DNA of 64,000 bases from Pseudobdellovibrionaceae bacterium. GTDB taxonomy: Bacteria; Bdellovibrionota; Bdellovibrionia; Bdellovibrionales; UBA1609. The position numbers and the translations under genes were made by a program. The stretch is taken from NCBI GenBank assembly GCA_020635075.1, contig JACKAM010000004.1:310001-374000 (forward strand). Direction: 5' to 3'. Shown one piece after another: positions 33,248-41,556 of this stretch. Numbering within the stretch: position 1 is the stretch's first letter; each line of letters begins with the position of its first letter. The notes under the pieces were generated by a model. The model was not told the origin of the DNA. It did no database searches and saw only the letters and a program-made list of their open reading frames with translations.

Positions 33248-34927
33248 GTGAACTTGTCGCGTTGGGCACCAGGTTCGAACAATAGCAGAGGTTTCTCTCT
33301 GCCTGAGGTGATGGTATCGATTGCGATCATTGGCGTGACCGCATTGGGTATCTCTCGCCTTTTTATCAGCGGAGCCGCCGGCACCAAAGCCATGAACCAA
33401 TCCAGTGCTTGTGTGAACCACCTAAACTCGGTGATCAATCGCATCCGTGCTCTCGGAACGCGGGTAAATATTGGTGACTTTATTCCGCCGGCCGGTAGTT
33501 CTCCTGTCAATCGTTGGGCGGTTGTTGGTGGAACGATCCAGGTGGAGCAGGATGCGGCGACTATTGATCCTGCCCATCGCTATCCGCCTTCTACGGCCTA
33601 TAACATTACCAACGTTCCTGCGGGGCCGGCTGCACCAGTCCTTGTTCGAACACCTCATCTTATTCAAGGTATTATGGGTGGTATGCTCGCCATCTATAAC
33701 AGTAGTACGGCCAATTTCTGTACCAACGTAAATGGATCCGTTTACAGTGTCGCCGGCCCAGCGCTCAGTAGTTTGTTTGCTCCGGCCTCGAACACCCAAA
33801 CATTAATTAATTTGTCGACCACTGTTCGCATTCAACCCTTTGATTTGGGTTCTGGAGCGATTGTCGGCTGTCCGGCAGCACCACTGTTTATTGCACCTCG
33901 TGGTCAGCCGTCCAATATGTCTACAGCGATGACCACCGGACGAGGAGGAGGATTAGGTAATGGTCTGGACAACACCATGGCTCCTCAGGGGATCGCCTGG
34001 GCTGCCGGTGTTCGAAACGATGTGGGCTTGCTCGTGACCTTGCGAGCTAGTTATGAAGATGTCAATGGAGTGGCTTTGGGTTGTACTGCGGAAATGCGGC
34101 TTCAATATCCAGAAGACGGTGGTGTCCCCGGCGCACCCACAGTGAGCATTGAACGGAACTCTACCTGGGATGACCCTGGTATCGGCCTTCCTGCTGATCA
34201 GCGCGTTGGCGAATCTGGTGCTGGAACAGGTCCGGTGACACCCACTTCAACTGATGTCGATTGTTCGGCATTCAACACTAACACCATCCAACTTAATGTG
34301 GGATATCAGGATGCGGTCAATAACCCCAATGAGGCAGGTACAGTTCTTCTCTGTCGAGACAGATCCTACCGTCTTCTTCATCCGCGCAATGATGTGGGCT
34401 ATTTTGCGGCCTGTACAAATGCGGGAGGCGCAGTGATAGCAGGTCGAGAGCAGTTTCCACCCATGGCTTACTTTTCGGGCGCCGCTCCTGGTGACCAGGG
34501 TTTGCCTCGCCCCCAATGGAACCCAGCTGTTCCATATGTTAATGGTGGATTTGTCGACGTGCCTTACCTGGATACGGCAGCCCACCCGGGGTACTTCAAT
34601 CTGGCTATGTCCAACAACACCTGGACCCCTTGTGATCAAGCGCAGGTTTGTGGTGTTGCTCCCGGATTAGGTCCGGCCACTCTCGGTGCTGGCACCAAAT
34701 TCTATTCTTTTACATGGACCAATTTACCTTCGGGCTGTGTGATGCAGATGGATGTTCGCTCCATGGATACAGCTGGTAACCTTTCTCCCATTTCTTCGGT
34801 GGACAATACGACAATTTCTTCTTCTGCTAACATCGTTCAGTATCCACGTTGTGGTAACTGGTGTGGTACCGGCGGTGGGTACATTGGTGGTCAGGCCGGA
34901 TATTTCCGTTGCGGACCTTGTCCTTAA
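33248..34927 (+). CDS. Large prepilin-like protein (PilV/PilE-type N terminus)
   Basis: A 559-residue protein with a prepilin N terminus: NSRG-FSLPEVMVSIAIIGVTALGISRLF, with Gly cleavage and Glu5 present. The remaining 520 residues are far longer than a standard minor pilin and are rich in Gly, Pro, Thr and Asn, with scattered Cys and a Cys-rich end (CGNWCGTGGG, FRCGPCP). Large pilins with added domains can work as tip adhesins, which is a possible role. GTG start with only a weak ribosome binding site; a TTG two codons later is an alternative. It is divergent from the PilW/PilX-like pair. Confidence 0.75.
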   Translation: MNLSRWAPGSNNSRGFSLPEVMVSIAIIGVTALGISRLFISGAAGTKAMNQSSACVNHLNSVINRIRALGTRVNIGDFIPPAGSSPVNRWAVVGGTIQVEQDAATIDPAHRYPPSTAYNITNVPAGPAAPVLVRTPHLIQGIMGGMLAIYNSSTANFCTNVNGSVYSVAGPALSSLFAPASNTQTLINLSTTVRIQPFDLGSGAIVGCPAAPLFIAPRGQPSNMSTAMTTGRGGGLGNGLDNTMAPQGIAWAAGVRNDVGLLVTLRASYEDVNGVALGCTAEMRLQYPEDGGVPGAPTVSIERNSTWDDPGIGLPADQRVGESGAGTGPVTPTSTDVDCSAFNTNTIQLNVGYQDAVNNPNEAGTVLLCRDRSYRLLHPRNDVGYFAACTNAGGAVIAGREQFPPMAYFSGAAPGDQGLPRPQWNPAVPYVNGGFVDVPYLDTAAHPGYFNLAMSNNTWTPCDQAQVCGVAPGLGPATLGAGTKFYSFTWTNLPSGCVMQMDVRSMDTAGNLSPISSVDNTTISSSANIVQYPRCGNWCGTGGGYIGGQAGYFRCGPCP

Positions 34928-34932
34928 TCTCC

Positions 34933-35196
34933 CTGTCTCATTTTTCGCCAAAAGTAAATATTCTGTCTCATGCTAGGAGCTTAGACAGCATTCGTGCGCT
35001 TTTGAGACAGCAAAACTGTACACTCTGTTGACGATGTATTGTTTTGAAATTCGTCGATTGTTTTGACGACCTCAATGGGTTCGACAACTTACCATTCACC
35101 AGAGCTAAAGTTCTGCGTTATGACAAAGTGAAGCCTGGCCTATTCCTTGCTCATTCCTATTGTGTACCGGGGAATTTAAGTGTCTCAAGATGAGAC
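34933..35196. promoter_or_regulatory. Cluster of GTCTCA/TGAGAC sites upstream of the exported-protein gene
   Basis: CTGTCTCAT at 34933 and again at 34963 (30 bp apart, three helical turns), TGAGACAG at 35003, and a perfect dyad GTCTCA-AGA-TGAGAC at 35182-35196. Five copies of one hexamer in about 260 bp is well above chance. The pattern suggests operators for an unidentified regulator. Confidence 0.45.
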
Positions 35197-35209
35197 CGGG
35201 AATAAGAGC

Positions 35210-35800
35210 ATGAAATTCAAGGTTTTCAAGAAATCCATTTTAATTGTCAGCATCGCCTTAATGGCTATGCCTACAGGGTTGTGGGCAGCGGTCAGAAATC
35301 CGTTTGTACTTCCTCACGAAGCAGGGATTGAGTTGGATCTGAGTGCCATCGAAAAGATCCGACCCAAAGAAGAACTGGCCCGCATTCAGACGGAACTATA
35401 TATTCCCGTCAACATCGCAGCCAGTTCGGACGAGACCTACGTTGCCACCCGCATTCTCACTCATAGTGTAGGAACACTACTGGAGTCACCTGAGTTGCGC
35501 AAAACCAGCGTTGGCTATGCGGCCTACACTATCAATGAGTCCATGAACACTCAGGTAACCTTCAGGCCCGACGGTTCGGATGTGAAACACAGGGTTCGCT
35601 TTCAGGTGAAAGCTGCAGAGACCGTTGCAGCTGTGAACTATGAAGGTTATGTGAATGCAAAACTGGCCTACCGAATCGACAATAGTAATCTGGACTTCGA
35701 AATGACTAAGTCACTGGACCCGGCCACGACCCTGGTTTTTAACCACTCGGACGTGCCAGGAGAGACAAAAGATCTGTTGTCTCTGCGCTGGGTATTTTAA
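35210..35800 (+). CDS. Exported protein of unknown function
   Basis: A 196-residue protein from the ATG at 35210, with a signal peptide (MKFKVFKKSILIVSIALMAM, cleavage probably after GLWA). The mature part is beta-rich with alternating hydrophobic residues and ends LLSLRWVF, a terminal aromatic typical of outer-membrane beta proteins, though the chain is short for a barrel. The frame is open to a GTG at 35180, but the GTCTCA dyad lies just after that codon, so the ATG is preferred. I do not recognise a family. It follows the large prepilin gene by about 280 bp. Confidence 0.7.
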   Translation: MKFKVFKKSILIVSIALMAMPTGLWAAVRNPFVLPHEAGIELDLSAIEKIRPKEELARIQTELYIPVNIAASSDETYVATRILTHSVGTLLESPELRKTSVGYAAYTINESMNTQVTFRPDGSDVKHRVRFQVKAAETVAAVNYEGYVNAKLAYRIDNSNLDFEMTKSLDPATTLVFNHSDVPGETKDLLSLRWVF

Positions 35801-35870
35801 TTCTCTTAAAATCAAACTTGCTTCCAGGAAGGAAACGGGCGCTAACAGGCCATGGATGGCCTTATCAAAA

Positions 35871-37268
35871 TCACGCCGATGCTTCTGGCGGAGCCAGGCC
35901 CTTCTTTTTAATCTTCTCGACCAGCGTGGTTCGATTCAATCTCAGCAAGATGGCTGCCTGATTTCGGTTCCAGCCAGTCTTTTCTAAGGCCCGCAAGATG
36001 AGGGCATTTTCGAAACCATCGACCGCAGAATTGAAGTCCATTCCTGATTCGGGAATTTCAATCTTCTCCGGATTGGTTTGCACGCTGCCACGGCTTTGGT
36101 ACTTTATGGGCAAGTCGCTCAGGCCCACAATGCCCTCGCCCTTCAGAATCGTTAGGCGTTCGACCAAGTTCTCCAACTCACGGATGTTTCCCGGCCAGGG
36201 ATAGGAGTAAAGCACTTCCATGGCCTCGGGAGCCATTCCAGAGAGTTTTCTCTCTCTGCCTTTATTGAATTGCTCCATGAAATGGTGGACTAGGAGTGGA
36301 ATATCGGAGCGGCGCTCACGAAGAGAGGGGATGCCAATAGGGATCACATTGAGCCGATAGTAAAGGTCCTCGCGAAAGCGTCCTTCCTCCACCGCCTTTT
36401 CCAAATTAGCATTAGTAGCCGCCACGACTCGCACGTTGGCGGTGATGGTCTTTGTGCTTCCCACTGGCTCAAAAGTTCTCTCTTGTAGCACGCGCAGGAG
36501 CTTTACCTGCAGGTTGGCACTCATATCGCCAATCTCATCCAGAAACAGAGTCCCGCCCTCGGCCATTTCAAATCGTCCTATGCGATTGGCGATAGCTCCC
36601 GTGAAGGCTCCTTTGACGTGACCAAAAAGCTCACTCTCCAAAAGCTCGCTGGGGATAGCTCCGCAATTAATTGGGATAAATGGCTTGGTGGCCCGAGGTG
36701 AGTTGAAATGAATGGCCTTCGCTACCAATTCCTTTCCGGTTCCACTTTCTCCAGTTATGAGAACCGTGGAGTCGGACTCGGCTACTCTTTCGATGAGATT
36801 GAGGACCGAAAGTATCTCGTCACTTTGACCAATGATATTGTCGAATCGGTATTTCTTGTGCAGGGCGGACTTAAGTTGATGGTTCTCCGCCTCAAGCTCC
36901 TTGTGTTGAAGGGCCTTATCGATCAGCGAGAGAATTTCATCCAGATTAAAGGGCTTGCTGACAAAGTGGTAGGCGCCCTTTTGGGTCGCCTCCACGGCAA
37001 GTTCAATAGTTCCAAAGCCAGTGAGGATGATGACTTGAAGCTGAGGCTGATACATTTGCAGCTTGGTCATAAGCTCAATGCCATCGCCATCGGGCAAACG
37101 CAAATCGACAAGAGCTAAGTCTAGCGGCGTATCTGACTGTGAGAAGCTTTCAGCCTCAGAACAGCTGGAGGCTGTAATAACCTGGTATCCCCTTCGGTCC
37201 AAAGCCCTGAACAGGGCTGTACGAAGACTTGTTTCATCGTCAACTATAAGGATTCTTCGCGCTTGCAT
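35871..37268 (-). CDS. Sigma-54-dependent response regulator, NtrC family
   Basis: A 465-residue regulator with three domains: an N-terminal receiver (DDE near 10-12, phospho-acceptor Asp in ALVDLRLPDGDG near 55, Lys in VSKPFN), an AAA+ domain (Walker A GESGTGKE near 170, the sigma-54-contacting GAFTGA near 217, Walker B LFLDEIGDM) and a Fis-type helix-turn-helix at the C terminus (NRNQAAILLRLNRTTLVEK). It activates sigma-54 promoters when phosphorylated. The histidine kinase gene upstream (37464-39377) is its probable partner. 195 bp separate the two genes. Confidence 0.95.
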   Translation of the reverse strand: MQARRILIVDDETSLRTALFRALDRRGYQVITASSCSEAESFSQSDTPLDLALVDLRLPDGDGIELMTKLQMYQPQLQVIILTGFGTIELAVEATQKGAYHFVSKPFNLDEILSLIDKALQHKELEAENHQLKSALHKKYRFDNIIGQSDEILSVLNLIERVAESDSTVLITGESGTGKELVAKAIHFNSPRATKPFIPINCGAIPSELLESELFGHVKGAFTGAIANRIGRFEMAEGGTLFLDEIGDMSANLQVKLLRVLQERTFEPVGSTKTITANVRVVAATNANLEKAVEEGRFREDLYYRLNVIPIGIPSLRERRSDIPLLVHHFMEQFNKGRERKLSGMAPEAMEVLYSYPWPGNIRELENLVERLTILKGEGIVGLSDLPIKYQSRGSVQTNPEKIEIPESGMDFNSAVDGFENALILRALEKTGWNRNQAAILLRLNRTTLVEKIKKKGLAPPEASA

Positions 37269-37463
37269 TCCGCTCCCTTCCTTGGTTTTTAGTCACCTCA
37301 ATCCTTGAGATGCATTATTGTGCCACTCATACTTTGCAAGCTGTTGTCTCTTGTGAATTTGCTTGGAATCGTCGTCTTGCACTTAGGCGAACCAACGTTC
37401 TACTAGGATCATGTTAAGGCTGAAGATTTGGCAGTGTCAAATTTTGCAGTCAAAAACTTGGCT

Positions 37464-39377
37464 CTAAGCCTTTAAATCTGGACGTTTCAGGGAAATCCTT
37501 GCCGAAGTACCAGTGCCTGGCTGGGAAGAAATTTCCAGAACTCCCCCATGGTCCGATATGATTGTAAACGCGACCGTCAATCCTAAGCCTGGATTATGGC
37601 CCGTACTTTTGGTGGAATAGAGGGGGTTAAAAATCTTTTGTTGATCTTTACTGGGAATACCAGGGCCGTTGTCATCTATATTGATCTGATAGGAATTCCT
37701 TTCTGCGATCAGACGAACATCAATACAGCCGGGGTATCCAGGGTCCTGGATCATCTTTTCTGTCACCGCATCTATTGAATTTTGCAGGAGATTGCGCAGG
37801 GCCTGGCTCAGGTGTGAGGGTTGTCCTTTTATTTGACAGGACTCCTCCGGGATCTGGGCTTTGAGCGTGATTCCCTGGCTTCGCGTCTGTAGCTCCATAA
37901 TTCTAACCGCCTGGGTGATCACGTCACCGAGGTCAAACGTCTGGCTGTCAGAGGCCCCATCCCAGCGGGCAAAGCCGAGAAGGTTTTCTACGATTTCCTT
38001 GCACCGCCGAGCGGCCTCTTCCATGGCCTCGATATCCTCTTTGATTTCGGAGTCCGGATCGAGGTCCATGCGGATTAGCTGTAAAAAGGACATGATGCCA
38101 CCAAGAGGATTATTGAGTTCATGAGCAATGCTGCTGCCAATGGTTCCCAATTCAGCCATCTTTGCCCCTTCCAGAACCTGCCGTTCCATTCTTAGCTGGT
38201 CGGTAACGTTACGAAAGAATAGGATTCTAACCTTGTCCGGATTGGATCGTAATGACAGAGGTTTTTGGGAAATGTCCCACACCTGTCGGTCCTTGTCGTT
38301 AGTCGGAAAAACCTCCCAGCGCTGTACTTGTCCACTCTGGACATCCTCTGGGGCCTTGCGGCCGCTTAAAGCTTCAAAACAATCTTTGCCAAGAAGTTCA
38401 TTGTAAGGGCGTCCCGAGGAGATCATATAGGCGCGGTTCATGCGAATCACTTTGTATTGGCTATCGGTAATACACAGGGGCTCGGCAATCGCATCAAAGG
38501 TGGCTTCCCACTGGGCCTTCAGGCTGCGTGTTTGTTCAAGAGTTTTTAGTCGATCAATGGCGAGAGCCACGGTTTCAGCAATCTGATTGCAGAAGTCGAT
38601 TTCGTCACCGCCAAAGTCGGGTTTCTCAATTGGGCGGGCAAAGCAAATCGATCCAGACCTCTTTTTGCCAATGTGCAAGGGTGCTTTATAGACCCGTATA
38701 GAGCCAGAGGCAGAAAACTGATCGTTCCCCAAAAGACTGCTTTGCGAGGAAAACAGTATGCGTGTCCAGCTCAATTGCAGGTGTTTGGCAAGCGCCTCAT
38801 TCAGATGCCTCTCCATTTCACTGACACTTTGGGCCTGGTGAATGGCGAGGAGGGCCCCATGAAGGGCCTCAACTTGCAGGTTGGTTCGCAAGACCCGCTC
38901 TCGGGCGCGAGAGAGATACTTTTGTCTCTTTTCAACTTTGACTTCCAACTCTTTATTGAGTTTTTTTAATCGCTCATTTTGATCGTGAACGAGGTTGAGC
39001 AGATCGGAATTCTGGCGCGTCAGTTGAAACTCTTCAAGAGCTTGAGTAACCAAATCAGGGAGAAGATCCTCACGGAAGCCAATAAGAATTTTAAAGGGGT
39101 GGTTTCGGTTAATCAGTTTTTTCAGATTGGTTATCGACAGGCCTTCGTTGATGAGGATGACCTTTGTCTCTGGGGCGTCCTTGCGAAGTTCATCGAGAAT
39201 TCTACTCAACAGAGGAAGCTCCTGATCCCTGGCCACGAGCACCACCACCCAATAGTGGTGTTCTTTTAGTTGAGGTTCGGCCTGAATCAAGTCAGGTACC
39301 CAATCGGCGCCAAGAGGACCCTGTAAATGACTGCCGCCACCGGTGAGTAAAACGCTGGAGCGTATATCCGTCGCCAT
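37464..39377 (-). CDS. Hybrid-sensor histidine kinase with pseudo-receiver, GAF and PAS domains
   Basis: A 637-residue soluble kinase. Residues 1-120 look like a receiver-type fold without the usual phospho-acceptor signature; 125-175 form a coiled coil; 180-300 a GAF-like domain; 305-420 a PAS domain; HisKA follows with IGSSIAHELNNPLGGI (phospho-His near residue 433) and the C-terminal ATPase has NLLQNSIDAV, DNGPGIP and GLGLTV. There is no membrane segment, so it senses a cytoplasmic signal. It lies between the M14 peptidase gene (4-bp gap) and the NtrC-type regulator, which it probably phosphorylates. Confidence 0.92.
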   Translation of the reverse strand: MATDIRSSVLLTGGGSHLQGPLGADWVPDLIQAEPQLKEHHYWVVVLVARDQELPLLSRILDELRKDAPETKVILINEGLSITNLKKLINRNHPFKILIGFREDLLPDLVTQALEEFQLTRQNSDLLNLVHDQNERLKKLNKELEVKVEKRQKYLSRARERVLRTNLQVEALHGALLAIHQAQSVSEMERHLNEALAKHLQLSWTRILFSSQSSLLGNDQFSASGSIRVYKAPLHIGKKRSGSICFARPIEKPDFGGDEIDFCNQIAETVALAIDRLKTLEQTRSLKAQWEATFDAIAEPLCITDSQYKVIRMNRAYMISSGRPYNELLGKDCFEALSGRKAPEDVQSGQVQRWEVFPTNDKDRQVWDISQKPLSLRSNPDKVRILFFRNVTDQLRMERQVLEGAKMAELGTIGSSIAHELNNPLGGIMSFLQLIRMDLDPDSEIKEDIEAMEEAARRCKEIVENLLGFARWDGASDSQTFDLGDVITQAVRIMELQTRSQGITLKAQIPEESCQIKGQPSHLSQALRNLLQNSIDAVTEKMIQDPGYPGCIDVRLIAERNSYQINIDDNGPGIPSKDQQKIFNPLYSTKSTGHNPGLGLTVAFTIISDHGGVLEISSQPGTGTSARISLKRPDLKA

Positions 39378-39381
39378 GCTT

Positions 39382-40071
39382 TTATTTTACGGGAAGAGGA
39401 ATCTCCTGCTCAAAGATCTTTTGCAATCCCGGTCCGAAGCGGGTCCAGGTTTCGTCAGCCGATGCACCTTCAGCTTCTTCAGTACAGATGACAGGTATCC
39501 CTTGGTCCAGCCATCCCCACTGTCCCAGACTTCCTGGTGTGGGATAGCCGATATCGGGCTGAATAGGGTAGCCTGAACTTTGGGCGAGATAGCCAGGTGC
39601 GGGGTGAGTGGGGTCCCCAGCGAATATAACTCCAGGTTTCCAAGAGTGGAAATGCACGATCAAGCGAGGGCGGTACTTGAGAGCGAGAGCGACAAGAGCC
39701 TGAACCTCGGGTTCACTTCCAGGATTGGGGCCAGGATAATAGCGCTGTCCCTTGGACTCTGAAGACCAATCCCGCGAGGGGAAATTGCGATTCAAATCCA
39801 CACCATTGCCGTTGGTTCTTTGCTTGGTCGCTTCTCCATCAGGGTTAATACATTCGATCAGGAGCCAGGGATTATGAGACTGTACAGTGTTGTTTTTTAG
39901 CCACGCGAGTAGTTTTTTGGCCAGAGCAATTCCTTCAGGTTCATCTCCGTGCACCCCACCGACAAAGAGTAGGGGTCTCAGCCTTTCTAGTTCAGAAAGT
40001 GGAACGGAGTGATGCAATTGGATGTTGCGGCCACTAGCGGAGTGGGCCCAATCTTGAACCACTAAAGACAT
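39382..40071 (-). CDS. M14-family zinc carboxypeptidase (MpaA-like)
   Basis: A 229-residue protein with the M14 zinc-site pattern: GGVHGDEPEG (His and Glu ligands), GVDLNRNFPS (substrate-binding Arg), IVHFHSW (third His ligand) and ICTEEAEGA (catalytic Glu). The short length and the sequence fit the murein peptide amidase MpaA type, which cleaves gamma-D-Glu-diaminopimelate bonds in wall peptides. No signal peptide, so probably cytoplasmic recycling. It is first in a minus-strand operon with the kinase and regulator. In a predatory-type genome it could also process prey wall peptides; that is speculation. Confidence 0.85.
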   Translation of the reverse strand: MSLVVQDWAHSASGRNIQLHHSVPLSELERLRPLLFVGGVHGDEPEGIALAKKLLAWLKNNTVQSHNPWLLIECINPDGEATKQRTNGNGVDLNRNFPSRDWSSESKGQRYYPGPNPGSEPEVQALVALALKYRPRLIVHFHSWKPGVIFAGDPTHPAPGYLAQSSGYPIQPDIGYPTPGSLGQWGWLDQGIPVICTEEAEGASADETWTRFGPGLQKIFEQEIPLPVK

Positions 40072-40093
40072 GTCTCTAACACACAGTCCTTTC

Positions 40094-40122
40094 TTGACCT
40101 TTCACAGAGTCGATCATAACAA
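40094..40122 (+). promoter_or_regulatory. Putative sigma-70 promoter of glmU giving a leaderless start
   Basis: TTGACC (40094-40099), 17-base spacer, TAACAA (40117-40122). Transcription would begin at or next to the A of the glmU ATG (40129). No Shine-Dalgarno sequence is visible before that ATG. Confidence 0.45.
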
Positions 40123-40128
40123 GAATAC

Positions 40129-41553
40129 ATGGCAAAAAAGGGATTTTCCACCATTCTATTGGCAGCGGGTAAAGGGACACGAATGAAGTCTCCTTTGCCT
40201 AAGGTTTTACACCCGGTCGCAGGCCACCCCATGATTAGTCGAATTGTGGGTGAGGTTAAAAAGGCAGGCGCTAAAGAAATCCGGGCCGTTCTTGGTTTCG
40301 GTGAGAACCTGGTGAAGCAGGTGATCGAGCCCCTTGGAGCTTGCTCCTTTCACCAGAAGGAGCAAATGGGAACAGCGGACGCGGTCAGAGCAGCCCAGCC
40401 GGAAAGTCTGGAAGGTACAGTTCTTATTCTTAACGGCGATCATCCCTTGATTGAAGCTGATGAAATTCGAGCCCTGGTGAGCGAGTTTGACGAGTCCAAC
40501 TATGACCTGTGTGTTGTAACAGCGGTTGTGCCCAACCCCAAGGGCTTCGGACGCATCGTCAGGCAAAATGACACCATCAAGGCCATCGTTGAAGAGAAAG
40601 ATGCCTCCCATGATACCAAGCAAATTTGTGAAATCAACACTGGTGTTTACCTCATTAGGTCCGAAGTTCTCAACGAGTACTTGCCTCAGATTAAGAGTGA
40701 GAATGCGCAAGGCGAGTTTTACCTTACAGATATTATTTCATTGGGTCTAAAGGGTGGTTCTTCTGTGGGAACTTTGCGGGCCAGTCGCAAAATGGCCTTT
40801 GGAGTCAACAGCCAGGAAGAGTTGGCAAAAGCAACGGGTTACATTTTTCGTCGTAAAGCTCGTCAATTGATGGAATCAGGTGTGATGATGGTTGATCCAA
40901 AAGTCACTTACATTGAAGACGACGTGGAGATCGGTGAAGGCACCGTAGTCTATCCAGGAGTCCTAATTAAAGGGCCTGCGCAGGTTGGCCGCTTCTGTGT
41001 ATTGGAGCCAAATTCGGTGATCAATCGCTGTGAGTTGGGAGATTCAGTTCAGGTGAGAGCTGGCTGTTATTTGCAGGAAGCCGTGATTAAGGAAAAGGCT
41101 CAGCTTGGCCCTTATGCTCACATCCGTCCGGGAAGTGAAGTTGGGGTTGATGCACGAATTGGGAATTTTGTTGAGCTGAAGAAAGTGAAGTTTGGTGATC
41201 GCGCCAAAGCATCTCACCTGACCTACCTTGGTGATGCAGAAATTGGCGAAGATACCAATATTGGATGTGGAACCATTACCTGTAATTATGCTGTTGATCG
41301 CAAGAAGTACAAAACCATCATTGGCAAGAACGCCTTTATTGGCAGCGACACTCAGTTTATTGCCCCGGTGGAAGTTGGTGATGGCGCCGTTGTTGCTTCA
41401 GGATCAACTATTACCAAGAATGTTCCAGCCGGAGCCCTGGCTGTGGCTCGTGGCAAACAGATCATCAAGGAGAACTACAAGCCCGCGGGCACTTCGAATG
41501 TGGTTACTCCCGTGGGACCTGACGAGGTGGCCCCATCATCACGGAAGGAATAG
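40129..41553 (+). CDS. glmU: Bifunctional N-acetylglucosamine-1-P uridyltransferase/glucosamine-1-P acetyltransferase
   Basis: A 474-residue cytoplasmic enzyme making UDP-GlcNAc, precursor of peptidoglycan, LPS and surface glycans. The N-terminal pyrophosphorylase has LAAGKGTRMKSPLPKVLHPVAG, the nucleotide-binding loop, plus QMGTADAV and NGDHPL; the C-terminal half is a left-handed beta helix with IRPGSEVG, GNFVELKK, HLTYLGDAEIGE and GCGTITCNYA. The last 20 residues exceed the E. coli enzyme. It is followed 3 bp later by glmS, the enzyme that makes its hexosamine substrate. No ribosome binding site is visible. Confidence 0.97.
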   Translation: MAKKGFSTILLAAGKGTRMKSPLPKVLHPVAGHPMISRIVGEVKKAGAKEIRAVLGFGENLVKQVIEPLGACSFHQKEQMGTADAVRAAQPESLEGTVLILNGDHPLIEADEIRALVSEFDESNYDLCVVTAVVPNPKGFGRIVRQNDTIKAIVEEKDASHDTKQICEINTGVYLIRSEVLNEYLPQIKSENAQGEFYLTDIISLGLKGGSSVGTLRASRKMAFGVNSQEELAKATGYIFRRKARQLMESGVMMVDPKVTYIEDDVEIGEGTVVYPGVLIKGPAQVGRFCVLEPNSVINRCELGDSVQVRAGCYLQEAVIKEKAQLGPYAHIRPGSEVGVDARIGNFVELKKVKFGDRAKASHLTYLGDAEIGEDTNIGCGTITCNYAVDRKKYKTIIGKNAFIGSDTQFIAPVEVGDGAVVASGSTITKNVPAGALAVARGKQIIKENYKPAGTSNVVTPVGPDEVAPSSRKE

Positions 41554-41556
41554 ATC

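Noticed and set aside
35848..35861. GGCCATGGATGGCC between converging genes, as a terminator
   Set aside because: The loop is only two bases and there is no T run on either strand.
37312..37325. TGGCAC...ATGC on the minus strand before the NtrC-type regulator, resembling a sigma-54 promoter
   Set aside because: The GG and GC are separated by nine bases, not ten, so it does not meet the strict spacing.
41554..41556. glmS ribozyme
   Set aside because: Only 3 bp lie between glmU and glmS, so there is no room for it.
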